A DNA stretch of 64,000 bases from Serripes groenlandicus (taxonomy: Eukaryota > Mollusca > Bivalvia > Cardiida > Cardiidae), in the NCBI GenBank assembly GCA_031761405.1, contig JASEVX010000011.1:64004767-64068766 (forward strand), in the 5' to 3' direction. How positions within the stretch are numbered: position 1 is the stretch's first letter; each line of letters begins with the position of its first letter. This document shows positions 6,831-15,184 of the stretch, in pieces. A program made the position numbers and the translations under genes. The notes beneath the pieces were generated by a model, which worked only from the letters and a program-made list of their open reading frames with translations, made no database searches and was not told the DNA's origin.

Positions 6831-7790
6831 ATGTCGTTTTTAAAAATAACAGACCCGAAGAAGAGGGATTTTATTGTTCAAGAGTTCCTCAAAACTAGAC
6901 GGAATATTCAGCAAAGTAATATTTCTGAACGCGTAGATGAACGGGAGTTGCAAGGTAATCTCTCAAAGTTCTTTAAACCTGTGACATCAAATCAACGGGA
7001 GTTGACGGAGGATATTCTTAGTGAGCTTAAACCTATAAAACAAGGGATTAAGGCGGTGCAGCAAGCTACACAAGAGATTCCAACGGCAATCCAATCGATA
7101 ACGTTTCCTCAGTTTCCAAGTATTCAGATGTTAGAGAAAAAAGATCCTAGTGGGGCGCAGCCGCACCCTACAACAGAGACCAGCTTTATTGGTCCCATTG
7201 CGGAACAGTACTTAAGAAAGTTTGCATCAAAGGATGATGTTGATAAGACCTATGGGATATATGACAAACATGGCAACTTCTTCATTGGTGATCAGCAACT
7301 GACAATTGTTGGTGAGAGTTTATTTATTGGAAATAAAGAATATGAGGGGTCACCAGGTCTATGGGAATTATTGATGAGTAAGAAACCAGATCCTAATATT
7401 TACACGGATCAAGACTATAATAATTATGCTGAGATAATACACAGCACCAACACATTACACAGGGGTAATAACCCTAATGTTAACCAACCAAAGGCGAGTA
7501 AGAGTTGGAAGTGGAAAAATATCTTGAAAACGATGTGGCAGGCGCAAAACGTGAGTGCTCACTCCACATCTATCGGAAGTGGTCTGGAACGAACGCAACG
7601 CGTCGGGCACTTTGTGCCAAGTGACCTTCTCCCCAACGCAGACGATTTGGTGGCTAGGTTGGATCTCCTGATGGCAAGCAAGTCAGCGGGAAACACTGGA
7701 GAAAACGATGAGATTTTATCAATTTTGAATCACTTGAAGAGTCAAAACATCGTGAGTGATGAATTATATAAAAGAATCTTGTTACTATAA
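6831..7790 (+). CDS. Conserved Polinton protein with GSPGLWELL motif
   Basis: 319 residues from ATG 6831. The frame is open upstream through the RDEK repeats but has no ATG there. The recognisable block is YGIYDKHGNFFIGDQQLTI, then GNKEYEGSPGLWELLMSKKP, the YTDQDYNNYAEI segment and the SWKWKNILK segment. This block recurs in Polinton elements and in transposon-derived invertebrate proteins, with no known activity. The N-terminal part is charged and helical. Two micro-repeats are in frame: SGAQPHP (7150-7168) and TQRVGHFVP (about 7597-7621). Its position between membrane and core-like genes suggests a structural or assembly role. Confidence 0.7.
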   Translation: MSFLKITDPKKRDFIVQEFLKTRRNIQQSNISERVDERELQGNLSKFFKPVTSNQRELTEDILSELKPIKQGIKAVQQATQEIPTAIQSITFPQFPSIQMLEKKDPSGAQPHPTTETSFIGPIAEQYLRKFASKDDVDKTYGIYDKHGNFFIGDQQLTIVGESLFIGNKEYEGSPGLWELLMSKKPDPNIYTDQDYNNYAEIIHSTNTLHRGNNPNVNQPKASKSWKWKNILKTMWQAQNVSAHSTSIGSGLERTQRVGHFVPSDLLPNADDLVARLDLLMASKSAGNTGENDEILSILNHLKSQNIVSDELYKRILLL

Positions 7791-7797
7791 AAAAAGT

Positions 7798-8358
7798 ATG
7801 TTAATCATAAATCATCATGGATATGAAAACCGTTATGCCTATGGAGGATCGGGAATCTTTGAGTCTTTAGCAAATGTAGTTGGAAGAGTATTCTCATCCA
7901 CTGCAGCGAAGACTATAGGTAATGTTAGTTCGAATCTGGTTAAAGAAGGTGCAAAGAAGGCTTTACAGGCAGGACAGAAGGCGGCCCTCGATGCGGGTAC
8001 AACTCTCGTTAAAAAGGGGGTGACCCAGTTGCTTATGGAGCCCTGGCGGAACTCTAGTAGGCCACAGCCGCTCCCAGCACTCAATCCTAAATCGCACGCA
8101 ATCCTATCTAAATACGCCAACCTGGCACCTAGTGGGGTGCGAAGAAGCTCACACCACACCCCACGTCATAGTGGGGCGCGGCCGCACCCTAACATTAATA
8201 ACTTAATAAATGGTTCTGGGGTTATGGAGCCCTGGCAGAACTATAGTGGGGCGCAGCCGCAACCGCTTCGCGTCGGGCGAAGTGGGGCGCAGCCGCACCC
8301 AACAAGTTCCCACCCTAATAGGAATCAAAACGCTATTGCAATACAAGATCTTGTTTGA
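7798..8358 (+). CDS. Basic, alanine-rich core-like protein loaded with SGAQPHP repeats
   Basis: 186 residues from ATG 7798, which follows GTTACTATAAAAAAAGT. The N-terminal 80 residues (GSGIFESLANVVGRVFSSTAAKT, then a run of Lys/Ala helices) resemble the small core-like proteins of Polintons, but similarity is weak. The C-terminal half is built largely from the dispersed palindrome: copies at 8171-8189, 8246-8260 and 8282-8300, and a broken one near 8131-8160, each giving S-G-A-Q/R-P-x-P. MEPWRN and MEPWQN also recur. DNA condensation is a guess from composition. Confidence 0.6.
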   Translation: MLIINHHGYENRYAYGGSGIFESLANVVGRVFSSTAAKTIGNVSSNLVKEGAKKALQAGQKAALDAGTTLVKKGVTQLLMEPWRNSSRPQPLPALNPKSHAILSKYANLAPSGVRRSSHHTPRHSGARPHPNINNLINGSGVMEPWQNYSGAQPQPLRVGRSGAQPHPTSSHPNRNQNAIAIQDLV

Positions 8359-8420
8359 AGGATGAATAGCATGTAAGAATGTATTTTTCTTCTTTTTTTT
8401 TTTTTTAACTTGTGGAAAAT

Positions 8421-8450
8421 GAGTTAAAAAAATATCTTGTTATTATAAAA
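8421..8450 (+). promoter_or_regulatory. TTGTTATTATAAAA box touching the capsid ATG
   Basis: GAGTTAAAAAAATATC followed by TTGTTATTATAAAA ends at base 8450, with ATG at 8451. The same TTGTTAxTATAAA string precedes the core-like gene (7780-7797). The fibre-like gene (minus strand) has GTTATTATAAAAA at the same place. It is the clearest example of the element-wide start signal. Confidence 0.65.
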
Positions 8451-9776
8451 ATGGACATTCTAAATTTTACCGAGACACCTATAGTAGATGAAAGTATTGA
8501 AGAATATCAATATCATGAGTATGAATCTGTTACGGGGACGAGTCTAAACAATCCTGGGGAGATCAGGCTTAACATTGAGACACAGGATTTATTCACTCAT
8601 CCGAGTGAGTCCTATCTCATTGTTGAGGGTCGACTTGTAAGATCTGATACAGGGGGTCAATATAATAATCTTAACAACATTACCCTTACAAACAATGCAA
8701 TTATGTATCTGTTTAGTAATATTAAATATCAGCTTTCTTCGCAAGAGATTGAATCTATCAACTCCCCAGGACAAGGAACCACGATGTTGGGATTGTTAAA
8801 ATACCCCAACGACTTTAGCAAAAGTCAGGGTTTGAATCAGTTATGGTGTAAGGACAATGGAATTAACGCAAAGTGGGATGCTGATGACGCAGGGTATAAT
8901 GCAGGATATGCAATTAGACAACAATATCTCATCGGATCCCCAACACCTAAAGGAACTTTTAGCTTTCGAATCCCCCTAAAACATATCTTCGGTTTCTGTG
9001 AAGATTATACCAAAATCATTTACGGTCTTAAGCAAACGCTAACACTTGTTAGGAAAGGAAACGATGATGCAATCTTTAGAAGCGCTGCTGATGCAGGAGG
9101 AGGAGCAGGTACTTTACCAGAAGCTGGTAAGGTAATTCTTGATAAGGTTTCTTGGTTTATGCCACACGTGTTACCAGCTGACAGCGAAAAGTTTCAGCTT
9201 TACAAGACAATTGAGTCTAAGGCAACTCTACCAGTTGCTTACCGTATGAGACAATGTGAAAGTATTTCTGTGCCTCCAACCACAAACTTTACCTGGAGAC
9301 TGAGTGTTAAGTCTTCATCGGAAAAACCACGTTGGGTTATTGTTGCATTTCAAACTAATAAAGATAGTGACCAAACGACAAATCCAGCTGTTTTTGACAA
9401 TCTTAATGTGAGGAATATGTATGTCATGTTGAACTCAAGTAAATACCCAGCTGCTGATTACAATGTATCATTTCCTAAGCAACAGTTTAGTCGATTGTAT
9501 GGAGATGCCGTATCCTTCAGATCCAAGTTTTATAGCATGAATGAAATGGTAAGTAACCCTAACATCACTCCAAGTGATTACAAGGATCTATACCCACTCT
9601 TTGTGTTTGATGTGAGCAAGCAGAGTGAAAGGTTAAAGATCTCTGTAACTGACATCCAAGTCAAAGCCCAATTTAATGCAAATGTACCTGCTAATACACA
9701 AGCCTTTGCTATGGTTATTTCAGACAGAATGCTCTCTTTTCAGTCAGACGGAAATAAGATGAGTGTTATATATTAA
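8451..9776 (+). CDS. Major capsid protein (double jelly-roll)
   Basis: 441 residues from ATG 8451, chosen over upstream non-ATG codons because the TATAAA box abuts it. It has the length and blocks of the Polinton MCP: an early strand DLFTHPSESYLIVEG, FSFRIPLKHIFGFCEDY at the end of the first jelly-roll, and the highly conserved RWVIVAFQTNKDSDQTTNP, then VFDNLNVRNMYVMLNS and YPAADYNVSFP in the second. The C-terminal AFAMVISDRML strand is also typical. It should form the pseudo-hexameric capsomers. It contains no micro-palindromes, unlike its neighbours, consistent with strong structural constraint. Confidence 0.92.
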   Translation: MDILNFTETPIVDESIEEYQYHEYESVTGTSLNNPGEIRLNIETQDLFTHPSESYLIVEGRLVRSDTGGQYNNLNNITLTNNAIMYLFSNIKYQLSSQEIESINSPGQGTTMLGLLKYPNDFSKSQGLNQLWCKDNGINAKWDADDAGYNAGYAIRQQYLIGSPTPKGTFSFRIPLKHIFGFCEDYTKIIYGLKQTLTLVRKGNDDAIFRSAADAGGGAGTLPEAGKVILDKVSWFMPHVLPADSEKFQLYKTIESKATLPVAYRMRQCESISVPPTTNFTWRLSVKSSSEKPRWVIVAFQTNKDSDQTTNPAVFDNLNVRNMYVMLNSSKYPAADYNVSFPKQQFSRLYGDAVSFRSKFYSMNEMVSNPNITPSDYKDLYPLFVFDVSKQSERLKISVTDIQVKAQFNANVPANTQAFAMVISDRMLSFQSDGNKMSVIY

Positions 9777-9798
9777 AATATATATACTTTGTTTTGTT

Positions 9799-9845
9799 AT
9801 GTTATATGCGCTGGAGCGAAGTGACCTTCTCACCGCATATAACAT
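9799..9845. terminator. Hairpin after the capsid gene with a repeat module in its loop
   Basis: A perfect 12-bp stem (ATGTTATATGCG / CGCATATAACAT) starts 23 bp after the capsid stop. Its loop is the GGAGCGAAGTGACCTTCTC micro-repeat. It may serve as a 3'-end signal, but the evidence is structural only. Confidence 0.5.
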
Positions 9846-9894
9846 GTAAATATTGGAAGGGTTAATGGGGAATATATGTCGGAATATATGCAAC

Positions 9895-9996
9895 GTGTTG
9901 CGTCGGGGGAAGTGGGGCGCAGCCGCACCCAACAAGTTCCCCAGCCGCAACGCGTAGCGTGGGGCACCGTAAGGTGCCACCCTAATGAGGAATATA
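9895..9996. repeat. Nested palindrome complex, inverted partner of 2099-2205
   Basis: In order: GTTGCGTCGGGGGAA, the GTGGGGCGCAGCCGCACCC module, AACAAGTTCCCC, GCCGCAACGCGTAGCG, GGCACCGTAAGGTGCC. The outer CGTCGGGGGAA...AACAAGTTCCCC hairpin has the SGAQPHP module inserted in its loop. The right part matches the complex near 2101-2140 in inverted orientation. Confidence 0.85.
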
Positions 9997-10018
9997 GATT
10001 TACGTTTGAAGAGCATGA

Positions 10019-10618
10019 TCATACAGTTTGTATAAACATGATCATACAGTCATACAGATTGTTAAATTTATCCTCTAAATTTGTTAACCTGTGTAGAGGC
10101 GGCGCAACGTGTTGTTGCGGCGCCCCATTAACCTTTTCTATTTGTTCCAAGTGTTGCGTCGGGGAAAGTGGGGCGCAGAAGGTCGCTTCACTCCAGCCGC
10201 ACCCAACAAGTTTCCCAGGCGGATGCGGGGAATCGGTAGAACCCGCTTCCCTTACAATAGTAATCTCATACAAATTATTCCATACCCTTCCATTCCAAAA
10301 TGTTATTATTCTGGGGGACTTACCTATAAATTGTGATGCTTTGTAAATTGAAGAAAATGTAATTTCATCACCTGTTTTAACACTTTTTAACACAACTTGT
10401 TTGGGGTTTTTTCTAATTGTTTTTAATCGACTCCATTTTTCTTCTTTTGTTTTTTCGGGTTGTGGAGAGGCGGCGCAATTACTTACTTGCCCTGCACACT
10501 CCTCTAATAACAACCCCTTTTCTTTTAACAACTCAACCAACTGTTTTTTGTTGTATTGTGAGTATCCCTTAATTTTATTTTGACGAAGAATTTCTCTTAA
10601 CTCTGGAAGTTTTATCAT
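10019..10618 (-). CDS. SAP-like / NUMOD-like DNA-binding protein
   Basis: 199 residues from ATG 10618. Residues 4-35 (LPELREILRQNKIKGYSQ, then KKQLVELLKEKG) form a SAP/Rho-N-like helix-extended-helix. Residues about 70-118 (VVLKSVKTGDEITFSSIYKA, then SQFIGKSPRIITFW) look like a NUMOD1-type DNA-binding helix as found beside homing endonucleases, with no nuclease catalytic motif. The C-terminal third is made partly of palindrome sequence (10156-10216 and 10096-10125). A similar SAP-like segment starts the PolB protein, which is transcribed divergently 167 bp away, so the two may act together at replication. Function is inferred. Confidence 0.65.
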   Translation of the reverse strand: MIKLPELREILRQNKIKGYSQYNKKQLVELLKEKGLLLEECAGQVSNCAASPQPEKTKEEKWSRLKTIRKNPKQVVLKSVKTGDEITFSSIYKASQFIGKSPRIITFWNGRVWNNLYEITIVREAGSTDSPHPPGKLVGCGWSEATFCAPLSPTQHLEQIEKVNGAPQQHVAPPLHRLTNLEDKFNNLYDCMIMFIQTV

Positions 10619-10785
10619 TTTATTATTATTTTGTTTTCTTTAGCTCATTTTAAGAAAAATTAAATTAAAATGATAAAACTGCATTGCTTAGAACAAAGTA
10701 ACCTTCTTACTATGTTCTAAGTTGTAAAGAAAAAAAAATGAAAATGAGTTAAAGAAAACAATATTATAATAAAAGTAATATAAAA
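10619..10785. promoter_or_regulatory. Divergent control region between SAP/NUMOD gene and PolB
   Basis: 167 bp with mirror-image flanks: TTTTCTTTAGCTCATTTT on the left and AAAATGAGTTAAAGAAAA on the right, each followed outward by an ATTATTATAA-type box and then the ATG of its gene. The centre holds a hairpin with stem CTTAGAACA (10687-10695) and TGTTCTAAG (10713-10721), whose loop is a diverged GAAGTGACCTTC micro-repeat. The symmetry suggests shared control of the two replication-type genes. Confidence 0.6.
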
Positions 10786-13700
10786 ATGAATAACAACACT
10801 GTGAAAGATTTAAAAGCTATGGCTAAAGAACGTGGCTATAAGGGATATTCTGCTTTGTGCAAAGCAGAGTTAGTAAATTTGTTAGAAGAAGGAGTGGGAC
10901 GCCCACTTCCAAACGCGTTGGGTGCGGCTGTTCCCCAACGCGTTCCCCAACGCGTTCCCCAACACATTGCGGCACAACCTTTTGTAGAACCTTTAATAGA
11001 CATAGAACCGCATGTAATGAATGAAAGTAGTGGGGCGCACCCTATACCAAACGAACATAGAACCTTTAACGTTTATGAAAGTATACCAAACATAGGAGTA
11101 GCTCCTCTACAGCCTCATGTAGTAATTAAGGATCGTGTTGCGAGGGCACGAAATTACTTTGTACAACACATTGCGCCACCTTTAACTTTAAAAGTAAAAA
11201 ATAAGTTAAATAATTGGTATAATTGGATAGTTGATCATGTGCCAACTCCTCCAAAAGTAATTTCAAAGCAATTTAACTCATTTAAGGAAAAGGTTAAAGG
11301 TTTGTTTAAAAAGCAGGATACTCATCAATTTGTAATTAAGGAAAGTAAATCAGCTTTAAAAAGATTTACTATACAATACGAGATTGAAGGAAAAAGCGGT
11401 TACATTCCAGAAACATTTTTAAATGCTGTAAAGTTTAATGTTGTTAAACTTATTTCAGCAAACCGCATGACAAAAATTAAAGTAATTCTTAACTGTAAGA
11501 TGGAAAAGCCCAGTATATTAACAGATGATGTTATTTTAGAATCTGCATCGTTTCACTCTAATATTGAGGTTAATTTAGAAGGAACAGATGCAAGTGAGCT
11601 ATATTCCACAATTACTGATAGAATTATGGAAGCATTATCAAACTTTCAAAGACAGGGTAGTAATTGGATCTTTAAAGAAATTATTAGTTTGGAGCTTCAT
11701 ACAGTCAAGTATAAACCACTGCGAGGTAACTCTTATATTCCACTTCCCGAAAAGCTTGCATTGAAAAAGGCAATCATCAACATGAAAAACGAGGATGATA
11801 TGTGCTTTAAGTGGAGTGTTGTTAGAGCGTTGAATCCAGTTGAAAAGAATCCACAACGAATAACAGAGGATTTGAAAGAAAAGGCTAATAATGACTTTAA
11901 CTGGGACAAGATTACATTTCCAGTTGACCTTAAAACCATAGATAGGTTTGAAAAACAAAATGTTAGCATCTCCGTCAATGTCTTCGGTTATGAAAATGGA
12001 GACGTCTATCCTCTTAGAATTAGTAAGACGCAACCACAGCTGGAAGTGGGGCGCCCCACTTCCAGCCCAATTAACCTTTTACTCATAGATAATGGGGAGA
12101 AACAACATTACTGTCTCATTAAAAGCATGAGCAAATTGCTATCCATACAAATGAGTAAGAATGAACATAAAAGACATTACTGCCTCCATTGCCTTAACTC
12201 TTTCAACTCGGAGGAATCCTTAGGTAAGCATAAGGAGTACTGCAAGTCCAATGATGCTGTAAAAATTGAAATGCCGAAGGAAGGATCAACCTTAAAATTT
12301 AAACACTTTTTTAAACAAATGAGAGTGCCTTTTGTAGTGTATGCAGATTTTGAAAGCTTTACTCAAAAGTTGGATACAACCCAACCCAATCCAGAAAGCA
12401 GTTACACCAAGCAGTATCAGAAGCATACACCTAGTGGGTTTTGCTACTACATTAAATGCTTTGATGATGAGGTTTACAAAAAACTACACCTCAAGCAAGA
12501 AGGTCACTTCGTTCCAAATCCTGTTATTTACACAAAGCAATTTGAAGATGAGGATGTATCTCAAATCTTTGTTGACAGCCTGGAACAAAGCATTAAAGAC
12601 ATTTACAAAAAATGTGGAAATGCAAAGATGATTATTACATCAAAGGAGCAAAAGGCTTTCGAGAAGGCGACAGCATGCTGGATATGTCAAGGAGATTTGG
12701 ACACTGATCGGGTAAGAGATCACTGTCATTTCTCTGGTAAGTATCGAGGAGCTGCTCATAACACTTGCAACCTCAAGTACCGAAAACCCAAGTTTACCCC
12801 CGTTATATTTCACAACCTAAGTGGATATGACTCCCACCTATTTATTAAAAACTTAGGTAAAACGGAGGGTAATATTAATTGTATTCCTAACAACGAAGAA
12901 AAGTACATCTCATTCACCAAAGAGTATGTAATTGACAGTTTTACCAACAAAGAAGGGGAAGAAAAGGAAGTAAAGCATGAGCTGCGGTTTATTGACAGCT
13001 TTAAGTTCATGCCATCTAGTTTAGATAAACTGGTAGGCAACCTTCAGAAAAATCAATTTGTAAACTTAAAAAGCAATTTTAACACTCAAGGTAAGAAGTT
13101 AAGTTTACTAACACGAAAAGGTGTCTATCCCTATGACTATGTCGATGGTCTTGAAAAGTTGGCTGAAACACAGTTACCTCCAAAGGAAGATTTCTATTCC
13201 AAGTTAAGTGATGATAACATTTCAGACAACGACTATGTGCACGCACAACAGGTCTGGAAAGAGTTTGAATGTAAGACGATGAGAGACTATCATAATCTCT
13301 ATCTTACATCAGATGTATTGCTTCTAGCAGATGTCTTTGAAACCTTTAGAGATGTTTGTATGAAAAACTACTCATTAGATCCTGCTTGGTACTATACATC
13401 ACCAGGTTTGTCTTGGGATGCTGCATTAAAGTACACCAAAGTTGAGTTAGAACTGTTGACCGATCCTGATATGTTACTAATGATTGAAAAAGGAATTAGA
13501 GGAGGTGTTAGCAGTATCATGACTCGACATGGAAAGGCCAATAATAAATACATGGGAGATGAGTTTGATCCTAAAAAGGGTAGTACGTATTTACAGTATC
13601 TAGATGCAAACAATCTGTATGGATGGGCTATGAGCAAACCTTTACCCACAAGCGGTTTTGAGTGGATGAGTGATGATGAATTAAATAATTGGAAAGAGGA

Positions 13701-14862
13701 AAAGTGCATTCTCGAAGTAGATTTAGAGTATCCTAAAGAGCTACATGATCTACATAACGACTACCCTCTAGCCCCAGAACGAGTCACTGTAAATAAGGTT
13801 GAAAAACTTATTCCAAATTTAAATAACAAAACTAAATACGTAGTGCATTACGAAAATCTTAAGCTATATCTAAGCTTGGGTTTAAAAATAACAAAAATTC
13901 ATAGAGGTATCAAATTTATCGAAAGTAATTGGCTCAAAAAGTACATTGATCTCAACACATCTCTTCGAGCTAAAGCAACCAATGACTTTGAAAAGGACTT
14001 TTTTAAGCTCATGAACAATTCTGTCTTTGGAAAGACTATGGAAAACATCCGAAACAGGGTTGACATTAGACTTGTAAATGATAAAAGTAAGGCTATAAAG
14101 CTTGCAGCAAAGCCTAACTACAAACATTGTACCATCTTTGATGAAAACTTAATAGCTGTTCATATGAAAAAGACCAAGATTAGGTTTGACAAGCCGGTTT
14201 ACTTGGGGATGTGTATTCTTGACTTAAGCAAAACCTTGATGTATGATTTTCATTACAATTACATCAAAACAAAATATGATGAGGGTGCTAAGCTATTGTT
14301 TACTGACACTGACAGTTTAGCATATGAAATTAAAACTGAAGACTTTTACAGAGATATATGTCCAGATGTAAATGATATGTTTGATACAAGTGGAATACCA
14401 AACAGTCATCCCTCTTGTATACAAACTGGTATAAACAAAAAGGTTGTTGGTATGATGAAGGATGAATGTGGAGGAAAGATTATGAGCGAGTTTGTCGGAT
14501 TAAGAGCTAAATTATATTCATATAAAATGTATGAGAGAAGTGGGGCGCAACAGCACCCTATTGAAGAAAAACGTTGTAAAGGCGTAAAGCTAAGTGTAGT
14601 CAAAAAGGAAATTAACTTTGATGACTACAAAACCTGTTTGTTTAGTAGAAAGGAGCAAACGAGAAAAATGAATGTAATACGGAGTCACGGTCATGTAATG
14701 TATACAGAGGAAATTAATAAAATCGCCTTGTCAGCTAACGATGACAAGAGAATTATTTTAGAAGATGGTGTGCATACGTTAGCATATGGACATTGGCGAA
14801 GGAGGTCACTCCGCTCCTCGCAGAGCTGGGGGACCGGTCCCCCTGACGTACGTTCCCATTAG
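10786..14862 (+). CDS. PolB: Protein-primed DNA polymerase family B
   Basis: 1,358 residues from ATG 10786. A SAP-like segment (6-35) is followed by a repeat-rich linker. Next come a C2H2 finger (about 464-486, HYCLHCLNSF...H...C), exonuclease motif I VYADFES (about 518), an HNH/endonuclease-VII-like Cys/His cluster (about 631-672, CWICQGD... DHCHFSGKYRG... CN) and exonuclease II HNLSGYDSHL (about 675). Polymerase motifs are A DANNLYGWAMSKPLP (about 940), B NNSVFGKTMEN (about 1077) and C DTDS (about 1174). This is the typical Polinton pPolB, which starts DNA synthesis from a protein at the TIR ends. The last ~82 codons lie in the right TIR; the final residues come from a palindrome cluster. 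In-frame micro-palindromes occur near 10894, 11030, 12040, 12500 and 14540, mostly outside motifs. Confidence 0.95.
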   Translation: MNNNTVKDLKAMAKERGYKGYSALCKAELVNLLEEGVGRPLPNALGAAVPQRVPQRVPQHIAAQPFVEPLIDIEPHVMNESSGAHPIPNEHRTFNVYESIPNIGVAPLQPHVVIKDRVARARNYFVQHIAPPLTLKVKNKLNNWYNWIVDHVPTPPKVISKQFNSFKEKVKGLFKKQDTHQFVIKESKSALKRFTIQYEIEGKSGYIPETFLNAVKFNVVKLISANRMTKIKVILNCKMEKPSILTDDVILESASFHSNIEVNLEGTDASELYSTITDRIMEALSNFQRQGSNWIFKEIISLELHTVKYKPLRGNSYIPLPEKLALKKAIINMKNEDDMCFKWSVVRALNPVEKNPQRITEDLKEKANNDFNWDKITFPVDLKTIDRFEKQNVSISVNVFGYENGDVYPLRISKTQPQLEVGRPTSSPINLLLIDNGEKQHYCLIKSMSKLLSIQMSKNEHKRHYCLHCLNSFNSEESLGKHKEYCKSNDAVKIEMPKEGSTLKFKHFFKQMRVPFVVYADFESFTQKLDTTQPNPESSYTKQYQKHTPSGFCYYIKCFDDEVYKKLHLKQEGHFVPNPVIYTKQFEDEDVSQIFVDSLEQSIKDIYKKCGNAKMIITSKEQKAFEKATACWICQGDLDTDRVRDHCHFSGKYRGAAHNTCNLKYRKPKFTPVIFHNLSGYDSHLFIKNLGKTEGNINCIPNNEEKYISFTKEYVIDSFTNKEGEEKEVKHELRFIDSFKFMPSSLDKLVGNLQKNQFVNLKSNFNTQGKKLSLLTRKGVYPYDYVDGLEKLAETQLPPKEDFYSKLSDDNISDNDYVHAQQVWKEFECKTMRDYHNLYLTSDVLLLADVFETFRDVCMKNYSLDPAWYYTSPGLSWDAALKYTKVELELLTDPDMLLMIEKGIRGGVSSIMTRHGKANNKYMGDEFDPKKGSTYLQYLDANNLYGWAMSKPLPTSGFEWMSDDELNNWKEEKCILEVDLEYPKELHDLHNDYPLAPERVTVNKVEKLIPNLNNKTKYVVHYENLKLYLSLGLKITKIHRGIKFIESNWLKKYIDLNTSLRAKATNDFEKDFFKLMNNSVFGKTMENIRNRVDIRLVNDKSKAIKLAAKPNYKHCTIFDENLIAVHMKKTKIRFDKPVYLGMCILDLSKTLMYDFHYNYIKTKYDEGAKLLFTDTDSLAYEIKTEDFYRDICPDVNDMFDTSGIPNSHPSCIQTGINKKVVGMMKDECGGKIMSEFVGLRAKLYSYKMYERSGAQQHPIEEKRCKGVKLSVVKKEINFDDYKTCLFSRKEQTRKMNVIRSHGHVMYTEEINKIALSANDDKRIILEDGVHTLAYGHWRRRSLRSSQSWGTGPPDVRSH
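12040..12065. repeat. Perfect 26-bp palindrome inside PolB
   Basis: CTGGAAGTGGGGC followed by its exact reverse complement, in frame in the polymerase gene, encoding LEVGRPTSS between the start of the exonuclease region and the zinc finger. It is a variant of the GTGGGGCGC micro-palindrome that has become fully symmetric. Confidence 0.9.
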
Positions 14863-15184
14863 TAGTAGGAGAACCCCCATAGGAGAAGAAGGTCACTTCG
14901 TTCCACCCCCGCAGGAGAACCCCCGTAGGAAAACCCCAGTAGGAAAACCCCAGTAGGAGAACCCCAGTAGGAGAACCCCAGTAGGAGAACCCCAGTAGGA
15001 GAACCCCAGTAGGAGAACGCGTTATACAACCGGCGCAACGTTGGATGGGGCTGCACCCCTTTTTAACCTTACGAAGTGACCAAAGCCATCTCTCATTTTG
15101 TTAATATTTACCATATTATGGTTAACTTTAACTTTTTAACCATCCTTGTGGTTAATGTGCCAGGACCGGCAATTTCCTACTACT
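14617..15184 (-). repeat. Polinton right terminal inverted repeat
   Basis: 568 bp matching 345-912 in inverted orientation. It starts inside the PolB coding region at the FDDYKTCLF motif, includes the PolB stop codon, the AGGAGAACCCC tandem repeat (about 14866-15018) and the terminal CCTACTACT. Confidence 0.95.

Larger units (their letters stand above)
345..15184. mobile_element. Complete Polinton/Maverick (adintovirus-like) element
   Basis: A 14,840-bp element bounded by 568-bp inverted repeats that begin AGTAGTAGG and end CCTACTACT, flanked by the 6-bp duplication CACACC. Six-base duplications, long TIRs and short tandem repeats at AG...CT ends are family hallmarks of Polintons. It carries the expected gene set: protein-primed PolB, RVE integrase, adenain-like protease, A32/FtsK-type packaging ATPase, minor and major capsid proteins, plus several conserved accessory genes. 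Most frames are open; the main exception is the integrase, whose frame has no ATG before the first catalytic Asp. The near-identical TIRs and clean ends suggest a fairly young insertion. Virion formation is an inference from the capsid genes. Confidence 0.96.

Noticed and set aside
9876..10346. 156-codon plus-strand frame and a 75-codon frame opposite the SAP/NUMOD gene.
   Set aside because: Shadow frames of the minus-strand gene and of GC-rich palindromes; no domain or box before the start.
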